Origin: Cryomorphaceae bacterium MED-G11
Lineage (GTDB): Bacteria > Bacteroidota > Bacteroidia > Flavobacteriales > Flavobacteriaceae
Direction of reading: 5' to 3'
Length of the DNA: 55,529 nucleotides
Assembly (NCBI GenBank): GCA_002457075.1
Contig: NTKQ01000002.1
Coordinates: 1-55,529 of the forward strand
Part shown: piece after piece, positions 37,231 to 46,535 of the stretch
How positions within the stretch are numbered: the stretch's first letter is position 1
Layout: each line of letters begins with the position of its first letter
Translations under genes and position numbers: made by a program
The notes under the pieces: generated by a model
Told to the model about the DNA's origin: nothing
Databases searched by the model: none
The model's input: only the letters and a program-made list of their open reading frames with translations

Positions 37231-38551
37231 AAAATATTTTTTTATTGGTATTGGAGGAATTGGAATGTCATCTATTGCCCAATACCTTCATGATAAAGGA
37301 AATATTGTTTTTGGATATGATAGAGAAAATAATCAAGCAATTAAGATTTTATTAAATAAAGGAATAGTTATTACTAATGAATTAAATCTTGATTTAATTC
37401 CAAAAGAAATGATGGGAGATGATGTTGAAATAATATACACTCCTGCGGTGAAAGATGATAATATTTATCTTGAATACTTTATTTCTAAGGGTAGAAATAA
37501 AATTTATAAGAGATCAGAAATTCTTGGTGAGATAACAAAAAATTCTAAATGTATTGCTGTAGCTGGTACTCATGGAAAGACAACAACTACAGGTATAATT
37601 AGTCATCTTCTTTATTCTCACGGAATAAAATTTAAGGCTTTTGTTGGTGGAATTATGAAGGGGTATAACTCAAATTATATTTATACTGGAGATGATTATG
37701 TTGTTGTAGAGGCTGATGAATATGACAGGTCATTTTTAAATTTATCACCAGATTATGCAGTAATTACCTCAATTGAAAGTGATCACCTTGATATTTATGG
37801 AGATTTTGATTCTTTAATTAAAAGTTTTGAGCTTTTTTCACTTAAAGTAAAGAAAACCTTGGTTGCTGAGGAGCAAGTCAAAATAAAAAGAAATTATACA
37901 TTTTCAATTACTAATGAAGCTGATTATAGAGCGTCTAATATAACTTTAATAAATAAAGGCATTTCATTTGACCTAAAAACACCAGACAACTTTTTCACTA
38001 ATGTATATGTCAAAATTATTGGTATGCATAATCTCAAAAATGTTTTATCTGCATTATCTGTAATTGATCAAATAAAAGAAATAGAAATTAAAGAATTACT
38101 GCCATTTCTTTCAAGTTTAAAAGGAATTGAGAGAAGAATGGAAATCTATACAATTGACGATAAAATTATAATTGATGACTATGCTCATCACCCAACTGAA
38201 ATTGACTCAGTTTATGATACAGTTATTACAAATTTTAAGAATAAATCAAAGGCTGTTATTTTTCAACCTCATTTATTTTCAAGAACAAGAGATTTTATGG
38301 ATGATTTTGCTCTTGTATTATCAAAGTTTGACGAGGTATACCTTTTAGATATTTATCCTGCTCGAGAAAAGCCTATTCATGGAGTTACTTCTAAATTATT
38401 GCTTAAAAAGATTCAATCATCAAAGAAAGAAATGATAAGTAAAGATTCAATTAATGAAATTATAATTAATTCCAATGCTGATGTAATATCAGTTCTAGGT
38501 GCTGGAAATATAACTGATAATTTAAATAAAAAAATATTTACGAATGAGTAA
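37220..38551 (+). CDS. murC: UDP-N-acetylmuramate--L-alanine ligase
   Basis: This 443-residue Mur ligase adds the first stem amino acid. It has 'FIGIGGIGMSSIAQYL', ATP loop 'VAGTHGKTTTTG', 'EADEYDRSFL', 'IDDYAHHPTEI' and 'FQPHLFSRT', all typical of MurC. Length is normal. It overlaps both flanking genes (murG and ftsQ) by a few bases. Confidence 0.97.
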   Translation: MINKKYFFIGIGGIGMSSIAQYLHDKGNIVFGYDRENNQAIKILLNKGIVITNELNLDLIPKEMMGDDVEIIYTPAVKDDNIYLEYFISKGRNKIYKRSEILGEITKNSKCIAVAGTHGKTTTTGIISHLLYSHGIKFKAFVGGIMKGYNSNYIYTGDDYVVVEADEYDRSFLNLSPDYAVITSIESDHLDIYGDFDSLIKSFELFSLKVKKTLVAEEQVKIKRNYTFSITNEADYRASNITLINKGISFDLKTPDNFFTNVYVKIIGMHNLKNVLSALSVIDQIKEIEIKELLPFLSSLKGIERRMEIYTIDDKIIIDDYAHHPTEIDSVYDTVITNFKNKSKAVIFQPHLFSRTRDFMDDFALVLSKFDEVYLLDIYPAREKPIHGVTSKLLLKKIQSSKKEMISKDSINEIIINSNADVISVLGAGNITDNLNKKIFTNE

Positions 38552-39242
38552 TGTAATTAAAATGATGGGTTTGATGATTGTGCTTCTTTCCATGAGCTTA
38601 TTTAGCTTTTTTATTGACTTCAATAATTATCAAAATGTAAATTATCAAAATATAAATTATACTACTTCTAGATCTTTTGATAATAAAAAAAATATTGACA
38701 GTTTAATAAAAACAGAGCGATTTGATGAGCTAGTTAAAAAAAATGAATTTCAAAAAATAGAAAATGAAATAAAGAAAATAAATTCAATTAAAAATATTGA
38801 AATTTATCGTAATAGTAATTTAGAGCTGGAAATTGATATAATAGACAGAGATCCAATAGCTGTCTTGCTAGAATTAAATTCTTATATGGATTCCTCAGGA
38901 GTAATTATTTGGACAAACAATCTTGTAATTGATGGTTTAGTTCAAATAATTGGAACTATAGATAAAAGTAAAATACCTAAAATTTTAAAAACTATTAAAG
39001 CTTTTAATGATGATAAATTTTTTCATAATAAGCTTGAGTCAATAAGTTTTAAAGATGAAGAGATATATCTAAAAATTAGAAACTATGATTTAGATATAAG
39101 GACAGGCAATGAATATCAATTAAAAAATAAATTAAAAATGTTGAAAGGATTCTATGCATATCAAAATAATAAAATAATGAGTAAAGAATATAAGCAGATT
39201 GATTTGGTATACAATAATCGTTTGATAGCAATCAAAAAATAA
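38544..39242 (+). CDS. ftsQ: Cell division protein FtsQ
   Basis: This 232-residue bitopic protein has one N-terminal membrane helix (about residues 5-25) and a periplasmic part with a region resembling the FtsQ beta domain ('IEIDIIDRDPIAVLL', 'YMDSSGVIIW'). It has the usual place between murC and ftsA. FtsQ connects early and late division proteins. Sequence conservation is low, as is normal for this family. Confidence 0.9.
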   Translation: MSNVIKMMGLMIVLLSMSLFSFFIDFNNYQNVNYQNINYTTSRSFDNKKNIDSLIKTERFDELVKKNEFQKIENEIKKINSIKNIEIYRNSNLELEIDIIDRDPIAVLLELNSYMDSSGVIIWTNNLVIDGLVQIIGTIDKSKIPKILKTIKAFNDDKFFHNKLESISFKDEEIYLKIRNYDLDIRTGNEYQLKNKLKMLKGFYAYQNNKIMSKEYKQIDLVYNNRLIAIKK

Positions 39243-39246
39243 AGTT

Positions 39247-40542
39247 ATGGATAAAAATTTTTCAGTTGGTTTAGATATTGGAACTACAAAGATAGTTGCA
39301 ATGGTTGGAGAAAAAAATCAGTTTAATAAAGTCAAAGTTCTTGGTGTTGGAAAATCTCAAAGTTTAGGAGTTCATAGGGGAGTGGTAAATAATATAACTC
39401 AAACAATACAGTCAATCAAAATAGCTGTTGATGAAGCTCAGTCAAAATCTGGGATTGAAGTTAAAGAGGTAGCAGTTGGAATAGCAGGACAACATATTAG
39501 AAGTCTTCAGCATAGTGATTACATTACAAGAGAAAATCCTGATGAAGTAATTAATGATAATGATATTGATAAATTAATTGATCAAGTTTATAAACTTGTT
39601 ATGCTCCCTGGCGAAGAAATTATTCATGTTTTACCTCAAGATTTTAAAGTAGATGGTCAATCTGAAATAAAAGAACCAATAGGTATGTATGGCAGTAGGT
39701 TAGAAGCAAATTTTCATATTGTTGTAGGGCAAGTTTCATCTATTAGAAATATTGGAAAATGCATAAAAAGTTCAGGCTTAGAGATGGGTGATATAACTCT
39801 TGAGCCTTTAGCATCGTCAGATGCTGTCTTGTCAAATGAAGAAAAAGAGGCAGGAGTTGCATTAATTGATATAGGAGGTGGAACTACTGATGTTGCAATT
39901 TTTAAAGATGGAATAATAAAGCATACTGCCGTTATTCCATTTGGGGGAAATGTCATTACTGAGGATATTAAAGAGGGTTGTTCAATAATTGGAAATCAGG
40001 CAGAACAACTTAAAATTAAATTTGGTTCAGCATGGCCAGGAGAAAATAAAGACTCAGAAATTGTCTCAATCCCTGGACTTAGAGGAAGAGATCCTAAAGA
40101 AATCTCGCTAAAAACATTATCTAAAATAATTAATGCAAGAGTTGTCGAAATAATAGAACAAGCTTATCTCGAAATCAAGAACTATGGTCATGAAGATTCA
40201 AAAAAGAAATTAATTGCCGGAATTGTTTTAACTGGAGGAGGAAGTCAACTAAGACATTTAAAGCAATTAACTGAATATGTAACAGGAATGGATACAAGAA
40301 TAGGATTTCCAGGGGAACATTTAGCAGGTGACTCAGATGAGTATAATCCAATTTATTCAACTGCAGTTGGTTTGTTAATGAAAGCTATTGAGAATAATTC
40401 AGAGAATAAAAATTCTATATCGAACTCAACAGGAAATGATTTAGTAAATCAAGAAAGAAAAACAATCTTGACTAAATGGGGGGAAGGTTTTAAAAAATTT
40501 ATAGATAAAGTAGATAACGTAGATAACACAATTGATAATTAA
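39247..40542 (+). CDS. ftsA: Cell division protein FtsA
   Basis: This 431-residue actin-fold ATPase tethers FtsZ to the membrane. It begins 'FSVGLDIGTTKIVAMVG', has 'LIDIGGGTTDVAIF' (phosphate 2 region) and 'VLTGGGSQLRHL'. A variable linker precedes a C-terminal amphipathic helix around 'LTKWGEGFKKFIDKV', the membrane anchor. It lies 14 bases before ftsZ. Confidence 0.97.
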   Translation: MDKNFSVGLDIGTTKIVAMVGEKNQFNKVKVLGVGKSQSLGVHRGVVNNITQTIQSIKIAVDEAQSKSGIEVKEVAVGIAGQHIRSLQHSDYITRENPDEVINDNDIDKLIDQVYKLVMLPGEEIIHVLPQDFKVDGQSEIKEPIGMYGSRLEANFHIVVGQVSSIRNIGKCIKSSGLEMGDITLEPLASSDAVLSNEEKEAGVALIDIGGGTTDVAIFKDGIIKHTAVIPFGGNVITEDIKEGCSIIGNQAEQLKIKFGSAWPGENKDSEIVSIPGLRGRDPKEISLKTLSKIINARVVEIIEQAYLEIKNYGHEDSKKKLIAGIVLTGGGSQLRHLKQLTEYVTGMDTRIGFPGEHLAGDSDEYNPIYSTAVGLLMKAIENNSENKNSISNSTGNDLVNQERKTILTKWGEGFKKFIDKVDNVDNTIDN

Positions 40543-40556
40543 TAAAAAGTCATAAT

Positions 40557-42398
40557 ATGAAAACAGAAATAGATTCAAACTTTAGTTTTGATTTACCAAA
40601 AAATAAAAGTAATGTAATGAAAGTCATGGGTGTAGGTGGTGGAGGAAGTAATGCTGTAAATCATATGTATAAACAAGGTATAAAAGGTGTAGATTTTGTT
40701 GTATGTAATACAGATTCACAAGCATTAGAAGAAAGTCCAGTACCTAATAAGATTCAACTTGGAGTTAATTTGACAGAAGGATTAGGTGCAGGAGCCAATC
40801 CTGAAATAGGAAAACTAGCTGCTTTAGAAAGCTATGAGGAATTAAAAAATCTATTGGAGACTCAAACAAAGATGCTATTTATTACTGCGGGAATGGGAGG
40901 TGGAACAGGAACAGGAGCTGCACCAATTATAGCTGAAATGGCTAAAGAGTTTGATATTTTAACAGTAGGAATAGTAACTATACCATTTAATTTTGAAGGA
41001 AAAAATAGAGAGTTACAAGCAGTTAAAGGCTTAGAAAAATTGAAAAGATCTGTAGATTCATTAATTATAATCAACAATAATAAACTTAGAGATGTATATG
41101 GAAATCTTGGTTTTAAAGAAGGATTTTCCAAAGCAGATGAGGTATTAGCTACTGCTGCAAGAGGTGTTGCGCAAGTAATTACTCATCACTATACACAAAA
41201 CATAGATCTTAAAGATGCAAAAACAGTATTATCTAATAGTGGAACTGCTATAATGGGATCATCAGTTACAAGTGGATCAAATAGAGCAAATGAAGCTGTA
41301 ATTAAAGCTTTAGATTCTCCACTACTTAATGATAATAAAATTGAGGGGAGTAAAAATGTTTTATTGTTAATTGTCTCGGGTACTGAGGAAATTACAATTG
41401 ATGAGATAGGAGAAATAAATGAATATATTCAAAATGAGACAGGTAATAGTGCAAATATAATAATGGGTGTAGGAGAAGATCTTGAATTAGGGAATAATAT
41501 TTCTGTTACAATTATAGCTACTGGTTTTGGTGATGAAAAACAAAAAAGTCTTGTAAGTTCTGAATCTAAAAAAATAATATATAACCTAGATCAAGATCAC
41601 CCTTTTGAGCAAACATTGATTGATGAAGATAAAGAGTTATTAGATAATTTAAATGATCAGTCCGATTCAATTGTTGATGAAAAAGTAAATGATGAGTCAC
41701 AACAAAAGAAAATTGAAAGTGAAATAAATGAAATATTAAGGAATATAGATATAACTTTTGAGGTTATAGAGCCAGAAATTAATAAAATCAATATTAATGA
41801 GATTGAGGTCAATGGTGTTGAATATATTTCACCTGAATTGAATGATTTTTCAGAAAATAATGATTCTAAAAATGAAATTTCATTTGATCTTTTTTCTTCT
41901 CATAATGATATAAATAATAATGTAGAACAAGAGATTATTGAAAGTAATATTGAATTTGAAAATCATAATAATTTTGAAAAAGAACATGTAACTGATTTTA
42001 CTAATAATGAGGAAGAAAACATTGAGTTTATTAAATTAGATCTTAATGATGAAGTCTCTGAAGATCATGAAACCATCGAAAAGATTCAAGTAAATGAAGA
42101 TAATTTTGACATTGAAACAGAAGATGCAATAAATCTATTTGAAAAACCGATAGATACTGATCTTGATAATGAAAATTTTATTAGAAAAGAAAATCTAAAA
42201 CAATATAATTATGTGTTTAAGAATAAAAATTCGACAATTGAAGATTTAGAAAAAATTCCTGCATATAAAAGAATGGGCATTGAAATAAATAATCAAAAAA
42301 CTCAAAATGAGGATATATTCTCTAAAACAATTCTAAATGAGGATAATCAGCTAGAATTTCCCGATGTAAATACATATCTTCATGATAACGTTGATTAA
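40557..42398 (+). CDS. ftsZ: Cell division protein FtsZ with very long acidic linker
   Basis: This 613-residue tubulin-like GTPase forms the Z-ring. The globular part (about 1-330) holds 'GGGGSNAVNHM', the signature 'GGGTGTGAAPIIAEMA', and the T7-loop segment. It is followed by about 240 residues rich in Asn, Glu, Asp and Ile with no visible fold, then a C-terminal 'IPAYKRMGIEI' segment typical of Bacteroidetes FtsZ, and a short tail. The linker is much longer than the roughly 50-residue linker of E. coli FtsZ. Confidence 0.97.
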   Translation: MKTEIDSNFSFDLPKNKSNVMKVMGVGGGGSNAVNHMYKQGIKGVDFVVCNTDSQALEESPVPNKIQLGVNLTEGLGAGANPEIGKLAALESYEELKNLLETQTKMLFITAGMGGGTGTGAAPIIAEMAKEFDILTVGIVTIPFNFEGKNRELQAVKGLEKLKRSVDSLIIINNNKLRDVYGNLGFKEGFSKADEVLATAARGVAQVITHHYTQNIDLKDAKTVLSNSGTAIMGSSVTSGSNRANEAVIKALDSPLLNDNKIEGSKNVLLLIVSGTEEITIDEIGEINEYIQNETGNSANIIMGVGEDLELGNNISVTIIATGFGDEKQKSLVSSESKKIIYNLDQDHPFEQTLIDEDKELLDNLNDQSDSIVDEKVNDESQQKKIESEINEILRNIDITFEVIEPEINKININEIEVNGVEYISPELNDFSENNDSKNEISFDLFSSHNDINNNVEQEIIESNIEFENHNNFEKEHVTDFTNNEEENIEFIKLDLNDEVSEDHETIEKIQVNEDNFDIETEDAINLFEKPIDTDLDNENFIRKENLKQYNYVFKNKNSTIEDLEKIPAYKRMGIEINNQKTQNEDIFSKTILNEDNQLEFPDVNTYLHDNVD

Positions 42399-42401
42399 TA
42401 T

Positions 42402-42854
42402 ATGAGCCTAGAAAAGAAAATTAATGAGTCAATTAAGGACTCAATGAAAAGTAAAGATACTTTGAGGTTAGAGTCACTTAGAGCTATTAAAGCTGCAATA
42501 TTATTAGAGAAAACTAAAACTGGTTCAAAAGATGAAGTTGATGAGGTTATAATAATCAAATTACTTCAAAAAATGGTAAAGCAGAGAAATGAAAGTGCAA
42601 AAATATTTAATGAACAAAAAAGAGAAGAACTTGCTAATATTGAAATTTCTCAAGCAAAGATTATCTCAGAGTTTTTACCAGATCAGCTAAGTGAAATTGA
42701 ATTATCTGTGTTAATTGATTCTGTAATTAAAGAGTTAAATGCAGAATCGATGAAAGATATGGGAAAAGTTATATCTCTTGTTAATCTAAAAGCCTCTGGA
42801 AAAGCTGAAGGTAGAATCATTGCAGAAATGGTTAAAAGTAAATTGATGAATTAG
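42402..42854 (+). CDS. GatB/YqeY domain protein
   Basis: This 150-residue protein has the YqeY layout: an N-terminal helical part ('KDTLRLESLRAIKAAILLEK'-type residues 17-36), 'EISQAKIISEFLPDQLSE', and a C-terminal 'KDMGKVISLVNLKASGKAEG'. It resembles the tail domain of GatB, which contacts tRNA, but stand-alone members have no firmly proven role. It is the last gene of the dcw cluster, 3 bases after ftsZ, and faces kynU with a 12-base gap. Confidence 0.93.
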   Translation: MSLEKKINESIKDSMKSKDTLRLESLRAIKAAILLEKTKTGSKDEVDEVIIIKLLQKMVKQRNESAKIFNEQKREELANIEISQAKIISEFLPDQLSEIELSVLIDSVIKELNAESMKDMGKVISLVNLKASGKAEGRIIAEMVKSKLMN

Positions 42855-42866
42855 GTAACTAAAAAT

Positions 42867-44159
42867 TTAGGTTACACCTTGCATTGAAGTATCCTTTTTT
42901 TCAAACTCTGCCTTTTTTATTATTTCAATAATTCTGAAACAAAAGCAATAAATATCTTCAAAAGACGTATAAAGTGGAGTTAATGCTATCCTAATTATAT
43001 TATTTGGCCTATAGTCAACAATAATTTCTTTTGAATTTTGGTTAGCAGGATAAATTAAACATTTTGATATTCGCCAAGCCTCTTCATGTTTAATAGATAT
43101 GTGGGAACCCCTCTCATTTTTATTTTCTGGTGTTATCAATTCAAAGTTTAAATTCTTTAATTCATTCTCATATATAGAGTGAAAAAATTTAAATAAATTT
43201 TCTGATTTGTTTTCTAATCTTTTTGTTGATGCATTTATAGTTATATCAAGCGAAGTTTTTAGAGTTACTAATGAGAGTATATGTGGTGTTCCATTGGAGA
43301 ATTTATTCATAGAATCAGACTCTTTGTATTCACTAGAGAAGTCAAACGGATTTTCATGACTAAACCAACCTTTAATTGGTGATTTTAATTTGCTAATTTC
43401 ACTTTTTCTGACATATATAAATGCAGGCGATCCAGGTCCACCATTTAAATATTTATATGTACACCCAACCGCATAGTTTAATTCATTATGATTCATGTCA
43501 ATATCAACTGCGCCTATAGAATGGCTTAAATCCCAAATTACAATTGTATCATTATCCTTACAGAATCTGTTTATTTCAATAATTGGGTATCTATATGAAC
43601 TTTTGTATGTAACATGAGAAAGAATTAGAATACCCTTTGTCTTTAATATGAATTTTTTCAGAGTTTCAATATTTGGTAATGAATCATTGCCGTGATCTAA
43701 AAGATTAAAATCAATATTGTAATCTTTTGAAACACCCTCACATATATATTTATCAGATGGATAATTTAAACTATCAGTAGATATACTTTTTATGTCCTTA
43801 TTAGCGTCTAGTATGCTCTTAATTAGCTTATAAAGATTATTTGATGTAGAGCTACCTACGTAGACTTCTTCTTCTTTAGAATTAATAATAGAAGCTATCT
43901 TTCTTGATATATTTTTTGGTAGGTTAACCCAACTCTTATTCCAACTAGAAATTAAATCGTTTCCCCATTCTTCTTTTATTGTAGTATTTAAGTTACTTAA
44001 TGTATTCTTGGACAATAAACCTAATGAGTTTCCATCCAGATATATCTTATTTTCAGGAATAATAAACTCTTCTCTAAAGTTTGAGAGTTTGTCATTAATA
44101 TCAAAATCAATTGCTGTTTTTTTTAGTCTATCCAAACTTGAAAAATTTTTTTTGCCCAC
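42867..44159 (-). CDS. kynU: Kynureninase
   Basis: This 430-residue PLP enzyme cleaves kynurenine or 3-hydroxykynurenine to (hydroxy)anthranilate and alanine. It shows 'IYLDGNSLGLLSKN', 'WDLSHSIGAVDID', the PLP-lysine segment 'GCTYKYLNGGPGSPAF' and 'SNGTPHILSL'. No other kynurenine-pathway gene is adjacent. The GTG at 44159 makes it overlap the lipoprotein gene by 37 bases; a TTG at 44135 would shorten the overlap to 13 without losing conserved residues. The choice is uncertain. Confidence 0.93.
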   Translation of the reverse strand: MGKKNFSSLDRLKKTAIDFDINDKLSNFREEFIIPENKIYLDGNSLGLLSKNTLSNLNTTIKEEWGNDLISSWNKSWVNLPKNISRKIASIINSKEEEVYVGSSTSNNLYKLIKSILDANKDIKSISTDSLNYPSDKYICEGVSKDYNIDFNLLDHGNDSLPNIETLKKFILKTKGILILSHVTYKSSYRYPIIEINRFCKDNDTIVIWDLSHSIGAVDIDMNHNELNYAVGCTYKYLNGGPGSPAFIYVRKSEISKLKSPIKGWFSHENPFDFSSEYKESDSMNKFSNGTPHILSLVTLKTSLDITINASTKRLENKSENLFKFFHSIYENELKNLNFELITPENKNERGSHISIKHEEAWRISKCLIYPANQNSKEIIVDYRPNNIIRIALTPLYTSFEDIYCFCFRIIEIIKKAEFEKKDTSMQGVT

Positions 44160-44866
44160 TCGAGATACATTATCCCACTAGGATGTAAATTGTCAATTGC
44201 AATAAGATTTGGTTCGTTAATAGCTCTTCGAGATATTTCAGTTACATCAACATAATTTAAACCATTAGTATTTGCAAAGCTTTTCAAACTATTATTAAAA
44301 GTATTTATTTCATTTGATATTTCATTTCTATCAAAACCCTCACCAAATGGAGATGATCCCCAATCAGGAATGGAAATTATTAAAACACTACCATTTTTTT
44401 TCTTTAAATTATTTATTTTGATTAATAGTTTATCTAAGTCATTTTTAAATTCATTAACAGGTCTTGAGTTAAATTGATTATTTACTCCAATTAATAGTGA
44501 TACATAATCATATTTTTTTTCAAAATTGCTTGACTCTATTGCATTAATCAAATCATAGCTTTTCCAGCCTGTCTCTGCTATTATTCTAGAACTTGAGAAA
44601 TCTACACCATTTTCATAGGCAACCTTAATAAATTGATTTGGCCATCTTTGATCCTCATTAACTCCCTCTCCAATTGTATAACTATCACCTAATGCCAGAA
44701 GACTAAATTGAGTTTGATTTAAACTATCAGAATTTAAATTTTGATTTACACTAGCATCTTCATTAATTGAATTAAGAGTTTCATCATCAAAACTGCTTGA
44801 AGAGTTACAAGCAATAATAAAAATTAAGAAATAACTAAATTTTATTATTTTAAATAAATTCATCAT
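44123..44866 (-). CDS. SGNH/GDSL hydrolase lipoprotein
   Basis: This 247-residue protein starts with a lipoprotein signal peptide ending in 'FIIAC' (lipidated Cys near residue 20), followed by an acidic, Ser-rich spacer. The SGNH fold begins with block I 'LALGDSYTIGEG' and includes 'IGVNNQFN' (block III region) and 'DNLHPSG' with the catalytic Asp and His. It is probably an esterase on the cell envelope; the substrate is unknown. The first or second Met may be the start. Confidence 0.9.
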   Translation of the reverse strand: MMNLFKIIKFSYFLIFIIACNSSSSFDDETLNSINEDASVNQNLNSDSLNQTQFSLLALGDSYTIGEGVNEDQRWPNQFIKVAYENGVDFSSSRIIAETGWKSYDLINAIESSNFEKKYDYVSLLIGVNNQFNSRPVNEFKNDLDKLLIKINNLKKKNGSVLIISIPDWGSSPFGEGFDRNEISNEINTFNNSLKSFANTNGLNYVDVTEISRRAINEPNLIAIDNLHPSGIMYLEWAKKIFQVWID

Positions 44867-44895
44867 TATAGCTTTATAAAATTAGAAATTAATAT

Positions 44896-45540
44896 TTATT
44901 TCAAAAAATCAATAGCAGTATTATAATCTGAAGAATTAAAAACATAGCTTCCTGCTACAAGAATATCAGCACCTAAAGTTTTAAGTCTCTCAAAATTGTT
45001 TTCATTTACTCCACCATCAATCTCAATAAGGGCAGATGATTTTTTAGAAATAATTAAACCTTTAAGTTCTTCAAGTCTATTAAATGTTTTTTCAATAAAT
45101 TTTTGCCCTCCAAAACCTGCATGGACTCCCATTAAGCAAATGAGGTCAATATTTGTAATGTAATTTTCTAATTTACTAATCGGGGTGTCAGGATTAATAG
45201 CAATTCCAGATTTAATTCCAGATTTATTAATTCTGTCTATAATATAATCCATTTTAGTAGTTGCTTCAACATGTACAGTAAGTATATCAGAGCCAATTTC
45301 AATAAATTTATCTACATATCTTTCAGGCTCAACAATCATCAAATGAACATCAAGAGGTTTTTTTGTCATTTGCCTAATTGATTTGACTATTGGCATACCA
45401 AAGGATATATTAGGAACAAACAATCCATCCATGACATCTAAATGGAACCAGTCAGCATTACTATTATCAATTTTTTTGCAATCATTAGCAAGATTGCCAA
45501 AGTCTGCAGCTAGTATGGATGGGGCTATTTTAATAGACAT
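44896..45540 (-). CDS. rpe: Ribulose-phosphate 3-epimerase
   Basis: This 214-residue TIM-barrel enzyme interconverts ribulose 5-phosphate and xylulose 5-phosphate. It has 'IAPSILAADFGNL', 'FHLDVMDGLFVPN', 'DVHLMIVEPE', 'MGVHAGFGGQKFI' and 'EIDGGVNENN', which hold the metal and phosphate ligands. In homologues 'MGVHAGFGGQ' is usually 'M-x-V-x-P-G-F-x-G-Q', so the His-Ala in place of x-Pro is a small variation. Length is normal. Confidence 0.96.
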   Translation of the reverse strand: MSIKIAPSILAADFGNLANDCKKIDNSNADWFHLDVMDGLFVPNISFGMPIVKSIRQMTKKPLDVHLMIVEPERYVDKFIEIGSDILTVHVEATTKMDYIIDRINKSGIKSGIAINPDTPISKLENYITNIDLICLMGVHAGFGGQKFIEKTFNRLEELKGLIISKKSSALIEIDGGVNENNFERLKTLGADILVAGSYVFNSSDYNTAIDFLK

Positions 45541-45626
45541 TATGTTTTATTACGAATATAAAATATCCATAATCAATTAATCTAATCTAGTAATAAAAGA
45601 TATAAACATTAACTGGGAATATAAGC

Positions 45627-46490
45627 TTACCCTAAATATGTTTTAAGAATTTTACTTCTTGAAGTATGTTTTAGCCTTCTTATAGCCTTTTCTTTAATTT
45701 GTCTCACTCTTTCTCTAGTTAAATCAAAGGTTTCTCCAATTTCTTCCAGAGTCATAGCGTGCTGATTTCCAAGACCAAAATATAGTCTTACAACATCAGC
45801 TTCTCGGGGAGTAAGTGTATCCAAAGCTCTTTCTATCTCAGTTCTAAGAGATTCATGTAGTAGTTGTCTGTCTGGATTAGGAGATTCTCCACTATTTAAA
45901 ACATCATAAAGGTTTGAATCTTCTCCTTCTACTAAAGGTGCATCCATAGATACATGTCTACCAGAGTTTTTTAGGGACTCCTTAACATCGTTAACAGTCA
46001 TATCAAGCTCTTTTGCAATTTCTTCAGCAGAAGGTGCTCTCTCATGAGCTTGCTCAAGAAAAGCATAAGTCTTATTAATTTTATTTATGGAACCAATTTT
46101 ATTTAGAGGCAGCCTAACAATTCTAGATTGTTCAGCTAGGGCCTGAAGGATAGATTGTCTAATCCACCAGACAGCATAAGAAATAAACTTAAATCCTCTT
46201 GTTTCATCAAATCTTTGAGCTGCTTTTATAAGACCAAGATTACCCTCATTAATTAAATCTGGAAGAGTTAAACCTTGATTTTGATATTGCTTAGCTACAG
46301 AAACAACAAATCTTAAGTTAGCTTTAGTAAGCTTCTCAAGAGCAAATTGATCACCCTTTTTTATTCTTTGAGCTAATTCAACCTCTTCCTCAGCTGTGAT
46401 TAGATCTACCTTTCCAATTTCTTGAAGATATTTATCTAAAGAGGCAGTCTCTCTATTGGTTACCTGTTTTGTTATTTTTAGTTGTCTCAT
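45627..46490 (-). CDS. rpoD: Primary sigma factor (RpoD/SigA, short Bacteroidetes form)
   Basis: This 287-residue sigma-70 factor lacks region 1.1 and starts close to region 1.2 ('[15 protein letters not shown]'). Region 2 has '[18 protein letters not shown]' and '[14 protein letters not shown]', and region 4 has '[22 protein letters not shown]'. This is the usual primary sigma of Bacteroidetes, which recognises TAnnTTTG -7 elements. A near-match to that element on its own minus strand (AATTTTTG at 46514-46507) lies upstream. Confidence 0.97.
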   Translation of the reverse strand: MRQLKITKQVTNRETASLDKYLQEIGKVDLITAEEEVELAQRIKKGDQFALEKLTKANLRFVVSVAKQYQNQGLTLPDLINEGNLGLIKAAQRFDETRGFKFISYAVWWIRQSILQALAEQSRIVRLPLNKIGSINKINKTYAFLEQAHERAPSAEEIAKELDMTVNDVKESLKNSGRHVSMDAPLVEGEDSNLYDVLNSGESPNPDRQLLHESLRTEIERALDTLTPREADVVRLYFGLGNQHAMTLEEIGETFDLTRERVRQIKEKAIRRLKHTSRSKILKTYLG

Positions 46491-46535
46491 AGACTATATA
46501 ATGCCACAAAAATTGTTCCAAAATGAAAAAAAAAA

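Noticed and set aside
42855-42878. Possible hairpin GTAACTAAA/TTTAGGTTAC between yqeY and kynU
   Set aside because: The stem is interrupted, the loop is too small and there is no T-tract, so I do not call it a terminator.
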